Shown here one piece after another: positions 9,180 through 18,317 of a DNA stretch of 64,000 nucleotides. Position 1 is the first letter of the stretch. The number at the start of each line of letters is the position of its first letter. The translations under genes were made by a program, and so were the position numbers. Below the pieces are notes generated by a model that had not been told where the DNA came from, did not search any database, and saw nothing but the letters and a program-made list of their open reading frames with translations. Source of the DNA: Pectobacterium fontis (GTDB lineage Bacteria; Pseudomonadota; Gammaproteobacteria; Enterobacterales; Enterobacteriaceae); the NCBI RefSeq assembly GCF_000803215.1, contig NZ_JSXC01000018.1, forward strand, positions 1 through 64,000, written 5' to 3'.

Positions 9180-10412
9180 ATGGCAAAGGTATCACTGGAA
9201 AAAGACAAGATTAAGTTTCTGTTGGTGGAAGGCGTGCACCAGAGCGCGTTGGATAACCTGCGTGCAGCCGGTTACACCAACATTGAATTTCACAAGGGCG
9301 CACTGGATCCTGAGGCACTGAAAGCCTCCATCCGCGATGCGCATTTTGTGGGTATCCGCTCGCGTACCCATCTGACAGAAGAGATTTTTGCTGCGGCGGA
9401 AAAACTGATCGCGGTAGGGTGTTTCTGTATCGGGACTAATCAGGTTGAACTGTCGGCTGCGACTAAACGCGGTATCCCAGTGTTTAATGCGCCTTTTTCC
9501 AATACCCGATCTGTGGCAGAAATGGTGATCGGCGAAATGCTGCTGATGTTGCGCGGTATTCCGGCAGCGAACGCGAAAGCGCACCGTGGCATCTGGCACA
9601 AACTGGCGGTGGGTTCATTCGAAGCGCGCGGCAAAAAGCTGGGGATCATCGGTTACGGCCATATCGGTATGCAGTTAGGTATTCTGGCTGAAAGCCTGGG
9701 TATGCATGTTTACTTCTATGATATTGAAAGTAAATTGCCGCTGGGGAATGCTCAGCAGGTGCGCCATCTGTCCGACCTGCTGAATATGAGCGACGTGGTG
9801 AGTCTGCACGTACCGGAAAATGACAGCACGCAGAATATGATGGGGGCGGAAGAACTGGCGCTGATGAAGCCGGGTTCTATTCTGATTAACGCCGCTCGCG
9901 GTACAGTGGTTGATATTCCTGCACTGTGCGAAGCGTTGAGCAGTAAGCATCTGTCTGGCGCTGCGATTGACGTATTCCCACAAGAACCCGCAACCAACAG
10001 CGATCCGTTCCTGTCGCCGCTGTGTGAGTTTGACAACGTGCTGCTGACGCCGCATATCGGTGGCTCCACGCAGGAAGCGCAGGAGAATATCGGTGATGAA
10101 GTCGCCGGAAAACTGGCGAAATATTCAGACAACGGTTCTACGCTGTCTGCGGTGAATTTCCCTGAAGTATCGCTGCCTGTTCACGGGGCGCGTGCCAGCC
10201 GCTTGCTGCACATTCATGAAAACCGTCCTGGCATCATTACCAAAATTAACCAGATCTTTGCCGAGCAGGGCATTAACATTGCCGCACAGTATCTGCAAAC
10301 CACTCCAGAAATCGGTTATGTGGTTATTGATGTCGAAACCGACGGCGCGCAAACGGCACTGCAACTGATGAAGGCGATTCCTGGCACCATCCGTGCCCGT
10401 CTGCTGTTCTGA
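9180..10412 (+). CDS. serA: D-3-phosphoglycerate dehydrogenase
   Basis: Protein of 410 aa, the E. coli length. It has a 2-hydroxyacid dehydrogenase core with the NAD-binding motif GIIGYGHIGMQLG (about residues 158-170), the INAARGTVVDI strand and the PHIGGST catalytic His region. A C-terminal ACT domain (HENRPGIITKINQIFAEQGINIAA) gives serine feedback inhibition. It makes 3-phosphohydroxypyruvate from 3-phosphoglycerate, the first step of serine synthesis. The 294-bp upstream gap must hold its promoters; E. coli serA is Lrp-dependent, but no site was assigned here. Confidence 0.97.
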   Translation: MAKVSLEKDKIKFLLVEGVHQSALDNLRAAGYTNIEFHKGALDPEALKASIRDAHFVGIRSRTHLTEEIFAAAEKLIAVGCFCIGTNQVELSAATKRGIPVFNAPFSNTRSVAEMVIGEMLLMLRGIPAANAKAHRGIWHKLAVGSFEARGKKLGIIGYGHIGMQLGILAESLGMHVYFYDIESKLPLGNAQQVRHLSDLLNMSDVVSLHVPENDSTQNMMGAEELALMKPGSILINAARGTVVDIPALCEALSSKHLSGAAIDVFPQEPATNSDPFLSPLCEFDNVLLTPHIGGSTQEAQENIGDEVAGKLAKYSDNGSTLSAVNFPEVSLPVHGARASRLLHIHENRPGIITKINQIFAEQGINIAAQYLQTTPEIGYVVIDVETDGAQTALQLMKAIPGTIRARLLF

Positions 10413-10420
10413 TGTTGTGC

Positions 10421-10452
10421 TAACCAGCTCCGTAAGGAGCTGGTTACTTTGT
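10421..10452 (+). terminator. Rho-independent terminator after serA
   Basis: A perfect 11-bp stem TAACCAGCTCC/GGAGCTGGTTA with GTAA loop is followed by CTTTGTT, 8 bp after the serA stop. Confidence 0.8.
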
Positions 10453-10692
10453 TACAACGCGATAGCGATCTTGTCGCGCATAGTCCCTTCCAGCACCTTA
10501 TCGTGAGCCTGTTTCAGCGTATCTACCGTTAACCCTTGCCGCGTTTCGCTGACGGTTTCATGCCTCACCCCACTGCGTGACTTCGTGCACAAGGTTCCTT
10601 CCGCAATCTCCGTGGTGGTGAACATACTGCGGGTAAATATTAATGCCCAATGTAACACCGCGTTCTGAGTTTTAACGCCATCGGGTCAACCG
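10452..10692 (-). pseudogene. Decayed C-terminal remnant of a zinc-type alcohol dehydrogenase
   Basis: Reading the minus strand through frame changes gives pieces of one family in order: DPMALKLRT, then LHWALIFTRSMFTTTEIAE, then in another frame NLVHEVTQWGE, then ETVSETRQGLTVDTLKQAHDKVLEGTMRDKIAIAL up to a TAA. Together these resemble the last 75 or so residues of zinc-binding alcohol dehydrogenase/quinone oxidoreductase proteins, which have an FMFTRSMF segment and end with an LxxAHxxLESGxxxGKIVL pattern. At least two frameshifts break it, and nothing upstream restores an N-terminus. The family call comes from remembered motifs and would need a translated search. Confidence 0.6.
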
Positions 10693-10771
10693 TGTGGTGT
10701 ATACGTTGTTTCATTTTTATTATGTTTTTCAAAATTTTATTGAAACATGGTTTCTGTCAATTTATTTTAGT

Positions 10772-10798
10772 TACGCTTTAGGCTTAAAATGCCGATAA
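10772..10798 (+). promoter_or_regulatory. Candidate sigma-28 (FliA) promoter for the chemoreceptor gene
   Basis: GCCGATAA at 10791-10798 is a perfect match to the flagellar sigma factor -10 element. The -35 position (tacgcttt at 10772-10779) matches only part of TAAAGTTT. It lies about 110 bp before the MCP start, which fits late flagellar/chemotaxis gene control. Confidence 0.55.
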
Positions 10799-10908
10799 CA
10801 ATTTCGGTTCCTTTTGATTTTTTATGAAAGGCATGTCTTGCGTGGCGTGATTGTCACAGTGATCTCTGGGCTCTGCCGTATCGCTAATGGCAGAGATAAT
10901 GTATACCC

Positions 10909-12639
10909 GTGATGGTGAGAATGAGAATGCAATCGATGTCTATTAAAAAAGATAAGCTGAGTTATATTAATAACATACGTCTCGTTTCGTTATTTATTAC
11001 TCTTTTTTCAATTATCCTGATTTTGTTTGCGCTTTCTATTGGCACCGCGAGCTATTTCTTAAAGCAGAGCAATGATTCACTGGATAAGGCAAATGAGTTA
11101 TCTGATATCCGGGCCGGTATCAACAGTAGCCTCGATCAGCTACGTGTTGCCCGATTGCTGCTTATTCAGGCTGGCGCCGCAAACCGTATTAGCGATCATG
11201 AAGTATATAAAGCGGCGTTAGATCAGGCTATCGGTCGAGTCAAAGCCTCACAGAAGCGTTTAGATGATTATCTCGCGCGTCCAGATAAACTGGAGAGTGA
11301 AAAGGCGCTGGATGATGAAATTCTTAAGGAGTACACCAACTACCGTGATAACGCGATTTTGGCGATGCAGAAAGCCGCCAGTGACGGGGAGTTTGAAGAT
11401 CTTATTGCGTTAGAAGGGTCACTGGCTCGCCAACTGGATGAAGCGTTTAGCGTTCCCGTGCGTAAGAAAGTGACTGAACTGACAAAAAACGCGCAGGATA
11501 TTAATCTGCGGGCCGAACAGAACGCCACTCTCGGTTACTGGATGATGGCGGGTTCATTTGCTCTGTCTATCATTATGGCGATCATGGCGTACATGATAGT
11601 GCGTAATGTGATCCTGGCGCCCATCAACAGACTGGTTGAGCGTATCCAGAAGATCGCGGCAGGCGATTTGACGCAGCCGCCGATGGTGATGGGGCGTAAT
11701 GAAATCGGTACTTTGGGCGAGAATATCCAAAATATGCAGACGGAACTGATCGATACGGTGACGATCGTGCGTGAAGGTGCGGATTCTATCTATCAAGGAT
11801 CGTCAGAAATTACGGCGGGTAACGTCGATCTCTCTTCACGTACCGAGCAGCAGGCCTCGGCGTTGGAAGAAACTGCCGCGAGCATGGAACAACTGACTGC
11901 AACGGTGAAACAGAACTCAGACAATGCCCACCATGCCAGCCAGTTGGCGAAAAATGCTTCCGAAAAAGCGGAAAAGGGCGGGCAGATCGTGAAAAACGTG
12001 GTGGATACCATGCAGGATATTTCTACCAGTTCACGACGTATTTCCGAAATTACCTCTGTCATTAATAGTATTGCTTTCCAAACTAATATTTTGGCGCTGA
12101 ATGCGGCGGTAGAAGCTGCGCGAGCGGGTGAGCAAGGGCGTGGTTTTGCTGTAGTGGCGGGGGAAGTCCGTAATCTGGCACAGCGCAGCGCACAGGCCGC
12201 GAAAGAGATTGAAGGGCTGATTGGCGAATCGAGTCGACTGGTGGATACGGGGTCTGGGCTGGTGTCTCAGGCAGGAACAACCATGGGTGAGATTGTCCGT
12301 GCTGTTATCAGTGTGACTGACATCATGGGGGAAATTGCGTCTGCTTCTGATGAGCAAAGCCGTGGTATCGGACAGGTCAGTCAGGCCGTGTCTGAAATGG
12401 ATAGCGCGACGCAGCAAAATGCGGCGTTAGTACAGGAAGCCTCGGCAGCAGCCGTTTCACTGGAAGAGCAGGCTGCACGTTTGACGCAGGCTGTCGCGGT
12501 ATTCAAACTGGCGGGTGTGGCTCAGAAGCTGAAAGCGTCATTGCCGAAGGCGGTGGCGCAGCCGCAGCCGCGTTTATCGCCAGCGATGGCGGGAACCAGC
12601 AGTAAAGGCAGTGATAATCAAAACTGGGAAACGTTCTGA
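10909..12639 (+). CDS. Methyl-accepting chemotaxis protein with CheR-docking tail
   Basis: Up to 576 aa. The start is uncertain: GTG 10909 or ATGs at 10912, 10921, 10927 and 10936 are all in frame. TM1 (about 24-50) and TM2 (about 206-230) flank a helical periplasmic ligand domain of the Tar/Tsr four-helix-bundle type. Then come a HAMP domain ([26 protein letters not shown]) and a cytoplasmic coiled coil whose hairpin tip [20 protein letters not shown] begins at residue 402. The last five residues are NWETF, the CheR/CheB tether of high-abundance receptors. The ligand cannot be told from sequence. It lies at a junction between two conserved blocks. Confidence 0.92.
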   Translation: MMVRMRMQSMSIKKDKLSYINNIRLVSLFITLFSIILILFALSIGTASYFLKQSNDSLDKANELSDIRAGINSSLDQLRVARLLLIQAGAANRISDHEVYKAALDQAIGRVKASQKRLDDYLARPDKLESEKALDDEILKEYTNYRDNAILAMQKAASDGEFEDLIALEGSLARQLDEAFSVPVRKKVTELTKNAQDINLRAEQNATLGYWMMAGSFALSIIMAIMAYMIVRNVILAPINRLVERIQKIAAGDLTQPPMVMGRNEIGTLGENIQNMQTELIDTVTIVREGADSIYQGSSEITAGNVDLSSRTEQQASALEETAASMEQLTATVKQNSDNAHHASQLAKNASEKAEKGGQIVKNVVDTMQDISTSSRRISEITSVINSIAFQTNILALNAAVEAARAGEQGRGFAVVAGEVRNLAQRSAQAAKEIEGLIGESSRLVDTGSGLVSQAGTTMGEIVRAVISVTDIMGEIASASDEQSRGIGQVSQAVSEMDSATQQNAALVQEASAAAVSLEEQAARLTQAVAVFKLAGVAQKLKASLPKAVAQPQPRLSPAMAGTSSKGSDNQNWETF

Positions 12640-12659
12640 TTCCCGTTAAATGAAGCATG

Positions 12660-12689
12660 ATGAGAAAATGGCCCGCGTTGCGGGCCATT
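12660..12689 (-). terminator. Terminator of ettA
   Basis: A perfect 10-bp stem AATGGCCCGC/GCGGGCCATT with GTT loop. Read on the minus strand it is followed by TTTTCTC, so it fits the end of ettA; it may also stop the converging chemoreceptor transcript. Confidence 0.7.
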
Positions 12690-12712
12690 CGTTGATGACG
12701 TCTGGTGACGGC

Positions 12713-14380
12713 TTATTTAGCGATCTTCTTGTATTTAATGCGGTGGGGTTCCAGAGCGTCAGCGCCCAGCGTGCGCTTCTTGTACTCTTCGTATTCGGTA
12801 AAGTTACCTTCGAAGAATTCCACTTTACCTTCATCCTGATAATCCAGAATGTGCGTCGCGATACGGTCGAGGAACCAACGGTCATGCGAGATCACCATGG
12901 CACAGCCAGGGAATTCCAGCAGGGCGTTTTCCAGCGCACGCAGGGTTTCGATATCCAGGTCGTTGGTGGGTTCATCGAGCAGCAGCACGTTGCCGCCGAC
13001 CTGCAACAGTTTCGCCAGATGCAGACGACCGCGCTCACCACCGGACAGTTCACCCACCCGTTTACCTTGATCAACCCCTTTGAAGTTGAAACGGCCAACG
13101 TAGGCACGGCTTGGCATTTCAGTGTTGCCGATACGCATGATGTCCTGCCCGCCGGACACTTCTTCCCAGACGGTTTTGCTGTTGTCCATCGCATCACGGA
13201 ACTGGTCAACTGACGCCAGTTTCACGGTTTCACCCAGCTCAATTGTGCCGCCATCGGGCTGTTCCTGACCGGACATCATGCGGAACAGGGTTGATTTACC
13301 GGCACCGTTCGGGCCGATAATGCCGACAATGGCCCCTTTCGGTACGGAGAAAGAAAGTCCGTCGATAAGCTGGCGTTCACCGTAAGATTTGCTCAGGTTG
13401 GTGACTTCCACCACTTTATCGCCAAGGCGGGCACCTGGTGGAATAAACAGTTCGTTGGTTTCGTTACGTTTCTGGTATTCCGTGCTGTTCAACTCTTCAA
13501 AGCGTGCCAGACGAGCCTTACCTTTGGACTGACGCCCTTTCGTACCCTGGCGCACCCACTCCAGCTCTTTCTCAATCGATTTACGGCGTGCCGCTTCCTG
13601 AGACGCTTCCTGTGCCAGACGCTGATCTTTCTGCTCCAGCCAGGACGAGTAGTTGCCTTCCCACGGGATACCTTCACCGCGGTCCAGTTCCAGAATCCAG
13701 CCCGCCACGTTATCGAGGAAGTAACGGTCGTGGGTAATGGCTACCACGGTGCCCTCGAAGTCGTGCAGGAAGCGTTCCAGCCAGGCGACCGACTCGGCAT
13801 CCAAGTGGTTAGTCGGTTCATCGAGCAGCAGCATGTCGGGTTTTTCCAGCAGCAGACGGCACAGCGCCACGCGGCGACGTTCTCCCCCGGACAGATTGGC
13901 GATCTTGGCATCCCACTCTGGCAGACGCAGCGCATCGGCGGCGCGCTCCAACTGGTTATTCAGGTTGTGACCGTCGTGTGCCTGAATGATTTCTTCCAGC
14001 TTGCCTTGTTCGGCGGCCAGTTTGTCGAAATCTGCATCCGGGTCGGCATACAGCGCATAGACTTCGTCCAGACGTTTTAACGCCGTCACGACTTCAGACA
14101 CCGCTTCTTCCACGGATTCACGTACGGTGTGCTCCGTGTTTAACTGCGGCTCCTGCGGCAAATAGCCGATTTTGATGCCAGGTTGTGGGCGAGCTTCACC
14201 CTCGATGTCCGTATCAATGCCAGCCATAATACGCAGCAGCGTTGATTTACCGGCTCCGTTCAGACCCAGTACGCCGATCTTGGCACCGGGGAAAAAACTG
14301 AGGGAGATGTTTTTCAGAATATGACGCTTCGGTGGTACGACCTTACCGACGCGATGCATGGTATAAACATATTGAGCCAC
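12713..14380 (-). CDS. ettA: Energy-dependent translational throttle ATPase, ABC-F family
   Basis: The 555-aa length equals E. coli EttA (YjjK). Two ABC domains lie in tandem: Walker A GLNGAGKST with signature LSGGERRRVALCRLL in the first, and GPNGAGKST with signature LSGGERGRLHLAKLL in the second, each with LLLDEPTNHLD or LLLDEPTNDLD Walker B. They are joined by a charged helical linker (KDQRLAQEASQEAARRKSIEKELEW) that contacts tRNA in the ribosomal E site. There are no membrane segments. The protein gates the first peptide bond according to ADP/ATP ratio. It is divergent from slt. Confidence 0.96.
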   Translation of the reverse strand: MAQYVYTMHRVGKVVPPKRHILKNISLSFFPGAKIGVLGLNGAGKSTLLRIMAGIDTDIEGEARPQPGIKIGYLPQEPQLNTEHTVRESVEEAVSEVVTALKRLDEVYALYADPDADFDKLAAEQGKLEEIIQAHDGHNLNNQLERAADALRLPEWDAKIANLSGGERRRVALCRLLLEKPDMLLLDEPTNHLDAESVAWLERFLHDFEGTVVAITHDRYFLDNVAGWILELDRGEGIPWEGNYSSWLEQKDQRLAQEASQEAARRKSIEKELEWVRQGTKGRQSKGKARLARFEELNSTEYQKRNETNELFIPPGARLGDKVVEVTNLSKSYGERQLIDGLSFSVPKGAIVGIIGPNGAGKSTLFRMMSGQEQPDGGTIELGETVKLASVDQFRDAMDNSKTVWEEVSGGQDIMRIGNTEMPSRAYVGRFNFKGVDQGKRVGELSGGERGRLHLAKLLQVGGNVLLLDEPTNDLDIETLRALENALLEFPGCAMVISHDRWFLDRIATHILDYQDEGKVEFFEGNFTEYEEYKKRTLGADALEPHRIKYKKIAK

Positions 14381-14709
14381 GTTGCGACTTCGCCTCTCTC
14401 TTATCTCTATAGTTCGTCACCCCAAGTGGGTGACCGTGTGTAGCACGGTTATACTTAATGCGGTCAGGGAAATGCTCTGGCCGCAGATCGATTATTCTAA
14501 GGATGGAGTGTAGCGGGTTTCAGCCTGCGATCCCAGCTATCCGGCGATTTGCCATCGCTAATCTGAGAGGTTGGCCCCGCCTGATGAATTTCAGAATCGG
14601 TTTGCGGATCGGCGTATCGTTGTCTGGCATGATGTGCCACACTGGATCTGCCCGCGATAGGATAGGGTATCGATACGATGAAGGATGCCGATAGCAAGTT
14701 CGATAACGG
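14381..14709. other. ettA-slt divergent intergenic region
   Basis: This 329-bp gap should hold both promoters. A perfect hairpin GTCACCC-caagt-GGGTGAC (14416-14434) lies near the ettA start and would be in the ettA leader if transcription starts beyond it. A plus-strand ORF at 14458-14694 has no recognisable product and no clear ribosome-binding site. Confidence 0.4.
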
Positions 14710-16653
14710 ATGAGGTTAATGCAGGTGATGAAAGCAGGTCATGGGTGGTACGCCGTTGCGGCGCTGTGTCTGGCTGGGATTTCCGGTCATGTGTTGGCGG
14801 ATTCTCTGGATGAACAACGTCAACGCTATCAACAGGTTAAGCAAGCATGGGACAGTAACCAAATGGACACCGTCGCGCAGTTGATGCCGACGCTGCGCAG
14901 TTACCCGCTTTATCCTTATCTTGAATACCGCTCGCTCACGCAGGATCTGAGTCAGGTTAGTGCGACGCAGGTGAGGCAGTTTATCGCGACGCACCCGACG
15001 TTGCCGCCCGCCCGTAACCTCACGACCAGCTTTGTGAATGAGCTGGCGCGCCGTCAGGACTGGATCGGGCTGCTGGCATTTAGCCCCCAGCCGCCGAAGC
15101 CAGTCAGCGCCCGTTGTAACTTTTATTACGCCCAGTGGGCAACCGGCCAGCGTCAGGGCGTGTGGGAAGCGACACGCGATATCTGGCTGACCGGACGCTC
15201 GCTTCCTACCGTGTGCGATAAACTCTTCTCCGTTTGGCAGCAGGCAGGCCAACAGACGCCGCTGACAACGCTGGAGCGCACGCGTCTGGCGATGGATGAA
15301 GGCAGCAGCAGTTTGGTGAACTATCTCGTCAAGCAGTTACCCGACGAGTATAAAACCATGGGTGATGCGCTGCTGAAACTGCAAAATGACCCCAATACGC
15401 TGGAAAGTTTTGCTCGTACCGTTGGGCCAACGGATTTCACCCGTAAAGTCACGCAGTCGGCCTTTACGCGCACGGCGCGTCAGGATGCCGATAATGCCCG
15501 TTCTATGCTGCCGGTCATTGTCCGTTTGCAAAAAATGAGCGCCGCAGATCGTCAGGAGATGGAAGAAACTATCGCCTGGCGTTTGATGGGCAACGATGCT
15601 ACGCCAGAGCAAGCACAGTGGCGAGATGATGTGGTGCGTAAAAGCGCATCGATCACCTTGCTGGAACGTCGCGTACGCATAGCGTTGGGCGCAGGCGATC
15701 GTCAGGGGCTGACAAGCTGGATGGCACGTTTACCGGCAGAGGCGTTACAGAAAGATGAATGGCGCTACTGGCGCGCAGTGGTGTTGTTGGAGCAGGGGAA
15801 ACGTCAGGACGGCGAGACACTGTTACGCAGTCTGATGCAGGAACGTGGCTTCTATCCTATGGCGGCTGCGCAGAAACTCAACGAGCGCTATCCGATTACG
15901 ATCATGACGGCAGTGAAGCCGGATCCCGCGTTGTCTCAGTTACCGGAAGTTGCCCGTGTGCGGGAATTGATGTTCTGGCAGATGGATAACCTGGCGCGTA
16001 ACGAATGGGTGGGGCTGGTGGCGAATCGTAGCAAGCCGCAGCAGGAAGCATTAGCTCGCTATGCGTTTGAGCAGCGCTGGGCTGATTTGAGCGTGCAGGC
16101 GACGATTGTCGCGAAGCTGTGGGATCATCTGGAAGAGCGTTTCCCGCTGGCCTGGAATGATGAATTCCGCCGTGAAACGCAGGGGAAAGAGATTAGCCAG
16201 AGCTATGCAATGGCGATCGCACGTCAGGAGAGCGCCTGGAACCCGAAAGCACGCTCCCCGGTTGGGGCATCGGGTTTGATGCAGTTGATGCCCGCGACGG
16301 CGCAGCATACGGCTAAAATGAGCAATATTACGTTTTACAATAATAGCAGCCAGTTGTTCGATCCCGAGACCAATATCCTGCTAGGAACGAACTATCTGGA
16401 GTACGTGTACCAGACATTTGGCCGTAACCGAATCCTGTCTTCTGCCGCTTATAATGCCGGGCCATCGCGAGTGAATACCTGGCTGAGGAACAGCGCAGGG
16501 CGTCTCGATCCTGTGGCGTTTATCGAAAGTATTCCGTTCTCGGAAACGCGGGGTTACGTGAAAAATGTGCTGGCCTATGACGTCTTCTACCGTTATTTCC
16601 TTAATCAGCCAGCCACGGTGCTGACGAATGCGGAATGGCAGCGGCGTTATTGA
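14710..16653 (+). CDS. slt: Soluble lytic murein transglycosylase Slt70
   Basis: Protein of 647 aa (E. coli 645). The N-terminus is a signal peptide ending near GHVLA/DSLDEQRQRY, so the enzyme is periplasmic; ATGs at 14719 and 14728 are alternative starts. A long alpha-helical superhelix (U and L domains) is followed by the lysozyme-like domain, with catalytic Glu507 in the motif AIARQESAWN, then SPVGASGLMQLMP and AAYNAGPSRV. It cleaves the MurNAc-GlcNAc bond of peptidoglycan to 1,6-anhydromuropeptides. It lies upstream of trpR as in E. coli. Confidence 0.96.
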   Translation: MRLMQVMKAGHGWYAVAALCLAGISGHVLADSLDEQRQRYQQVKQAWDSNQMDTVAQLMPTLRSYPLYPYLEYRSLTQDLSQVSATQVRQFIATHPTLPPARNLTTSFVNELARRQDWIGLLAFSPQPPKPVSARCNFYYAQWATGQRQGVWEATRDIWLTGRSLPTVCDKLFSVWQQAGQQTPLTTLERTRLAMDEGSSSLVNYLVKQLPDEYKTMGDALLKLQNDPNTLESFARTVGPTDFTRKVTQSAFTRTARQDADNARSMLPVIVRLQKMSAADRQEMEETIAWRLMGNDATPEQAQWRDDVVRKSASITLLERRVRIALGAGDRQGLTSWMARLPAEALQKDEWRYWRAVVLLEQGKRQDGETLLRSLMQERGFYPMAAAQKLNERYPITIMTAVKPDPALSQLPEVARVRELMFWQMDNLARNEWVGLVANRSKPQQEALARYAFEQRWADLSVQATIVAKLWDHLEERFPLAWNDEFRRETQGKEISQSYAMAIARQESAWNPKARSPVGASGLMQLMPATAQHTAKMSNITFYNNSSQLFDPETNILLGTNYLEYVYQTFGRNRILSSAAYNAGPSRVNTWLRNSAGRLDPVAFIESIPFSETRGYVKNVLAYDVFYRYFLNQPATVLTNAEWQRRY

Positions 16654-16690
16654 GGCGCGGTGTTGCGATAGTTGCCTGAAATTGTGTTAT

Positions 16691-16720
16691 GCTACCGTAC
16701 TAGTTAAATAGTATGGTAGC
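16691..16720. promoter_or_regulatory. trp operator controlling trpR
   Basis: A 30-bp near-perfect palindrome, GCTACCGTAC..GTATGGTAGC, centred on CTAGTTAAATAG and ending 5 bp before the trpR ATG. The core matches the TrpR operator consensus GTACTAGTTAACTAGTAC, which indicates autorepression by TrpR with tryptophan, as known in E. coli. Confidence 0.85.
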
Positions 16721-16725
16721 CCGTT

Positions 16726-17073
16726 ATGACTCCATTATCGCTGATCGATCCGGCACTTTCTGAACAAGACAATGAGCACTGGTTACGCTTTGTCACGCTA
16801 TTGCAGCAGTCTATTGCGGAGGATCTCCAACTGCCGCTGCTGCAATTGCTGCTCACACCGGATGAGCGTACCGCGTTGGGAACACGGATGCGCATTGTGC
16901 AGGAGTTAATGCGGGGTGAGATGAGCCAGCGTGAGCTGAAAAGCGAGCTAGGCGCGGGAATTGCCACGATTACGCGCGGTTCAAATAGTCTGAAAGCCGC
17001 GCCCCCTGCATTGAAAAGCTGGCTGGAAGCGCAGTTGCTGTCGGCAGATAAACCGTTGGATGATAATGCGTAA
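16726..17073 (+). CDS. trpR: Trp operon repressor
   Basis: 115 aa, slightly longer than E. coli TrpR (108) through a few C-terminal residues. The helix-turn-helix reads [23 protein letters not shown] at about residues 66-88, preceded by the [27 protein letters not shown] dimer core. The tryptophan-bound homodimer represses trp operon, aroH, mtr and its own gene; the operator palindrome directly upstream shows autoregulation. The stop codon lies only 3 bp from that of the converging yjjX. Confidence 0.95.
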   Translation: MTPLSLIDPALSEQDNEHWLRFVTLLQQSIAEDLQLPLLQLLLTPDERTALGTRMRIVQELMRGEMSQRELKSELGAGIATITRGSNSLKAAPPALKSWLEAQLLSADKPLDDNA

Positions 17074-17076
17074 CGG

Positions 17077-17616
17077 TTACGGTTTCGCTGTCTGAACGGG
17101 AATCTGATAGATCGGGTTATGAAATGGCACCAGCGCCAGCAGCAGCGCCTGATGATACACGCTGGTACGTGACAATTTGCCGTCGGTGAAGACGCCTATG
17201 GCACCCCCTTTATGTTTGATATTTTGAACGCCTGTTAAACGTTCCATTTCATCACCTAATTCCCGCCCTTCACGAATACCATGTAATATACTTTCTGGAA
17301 GGACCAGGCTTGCAGAGCGTGACTCGCCACGCAGGTGGGCATTTTCGATGACCATCCAGGCGAAAGTCATACTTTCTTCAATGCCGGCTTCGACACCGAC
17401 CCAGAAATCGGCTTCTGGTCGTACCTGGCGTGCCATCATGACGCGGTTTCTGGCACCCGTACGGGTTTCGATAGAGCCGAGAGGCTGGCGTGGGACGCCA
17501 CTATCGACGTCAACACCTTCGATGCGGCAGTTATCTGCACCAAAGACATCGGTGAATGCCAGCGTAATAGCCTTAATTTTTGCCGGGTTGGTAGTTGCAG
17601 CGACAACGTGATACAT
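17077..17616 (-). CDS. yjjX: Inosine/xanthosine triphosphatase
   Basis: 179-aa member of the YjjX NTPase family. Diagnostic segments are [18 protein letters not shown] at the N-terminus, [21 protein letters not shown] and the GVEAGIEE motif. The enzyme hydrolyses ITP and XTP to the diphosphates, cleaning non-canonical purine nucleotides from the cytosolic pool. It converges on trpR with no room for a terminator between them, and is divergent from gpmB with a 50-bp spacer, as in E. coli. Confidence 0.92.
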   Translation of the reverse strand: MYHVVAATTNPAKIKAITLAFTDVFGADNCRIEGVDVDSGVPRQPLGSIETRTGARNRVMMARQVRPEADFWVGVEAGIEESMTFAWMVIENAHLRGESRSASLVLPESILHGIREGRELGDEMERLTGVQNIKHKGGAIGVFTDGKLSRTSVYHQALLLALVPFHNPIYQIPVQTAKP

Positions 17617-17666
17617 AACAGTTTCGTACCTTTAGTTAATTTGACGCAGTATAACGGAAAATAACC

Positions 17667-18317
17667 ATGTTACAGGTATATCTTGTTCGCCACGGCGAAA
17701 CAGAATGGAATGTGGCTCGACGTATTCAAGGTCAATCGGACAGTGCACTGACGCCAAGAGGTGAGCAACAGGCACAGCAGGCTGCTGAACGAATCAGGAC
17801 GCTAGGGATTACGCATATTTTTACCAGCGATCTCGGAAGAACGCGCCAGACGGCAGAGATCATCGCTAAATCCTGTAGGGATTGCCAGATAATCCTGGAT
17901 CCTGGACTACGTGAATTGAACATGGGCGTGCTGGAAGCTCGCGATTTGGATTCACTGACCGCCGAGGAAGAAGGGTGGCGTAAAAGGCTGGTGGATGGCA
18001 CGCCCGATGGTCGCATCCCGGAAGGCGAATCGATGGGGGATGCTGCACTACGTATGCACGGCGTTCTGGAGCGTTGTCTGACATTACCCGCGGGCAGCCG
18101 TCCACTGCTGGTGAGCCACGGGATGGCGCTGGGGTGTCTGCTGAGTACGGTGCTGGGGTTACCCGCATCGGCTGAGCGGCGTCTGCGGCTGCGTAACTGT
18201 TCCTTATCACGCATTGACTATCAACACAGCCCGTGGCTGGCGCCGGGGTGGGTGGTGGAAACGGCCGGAGATATCTCTCATCTGGATATTCCGGCACTCG
18301 ACGAGCTACAGCGCTGA
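17667..18317 (+). CDS. gpmB: Phosphoglycerate mutase-like histidine phosphatase
   Basis: 216 aa (E. coli GpmB/YtjC 215). The phosphohistidine motif LVRHGETEWN places the nucleophile at His9; the second half of the active site is the LLVSHG motif. Other conserved segments are TSDLGRTRQTAEII and ELNMGVLEARD. The family is cofactor-dependent phosphoglycerate mutase-like, but several members act as general phosphatases, so the physiological substrate is uncertain. The 3' end overlaps the converging rob gene by 12 bp. Confidence 0.9.
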   Translation: MLQVYLVRHGETEWNVARRIQGQSDSALTPRGEQQAQQAAERIRTLGITHIFTSDLGRTRQTAEIIAKSCRDCQIILDPGLRELNMGVLEARDLDSLTAEEEGWRKRLVDGTPDGRIPEGESMGDAALRMHGVLERCLTLPAGSRPLLVSHGMALGCLLSTVLGLPASAERRLRLRNCSLSRIDYQHSPWLAPGWVVETAGDISHLDIPALDELQR

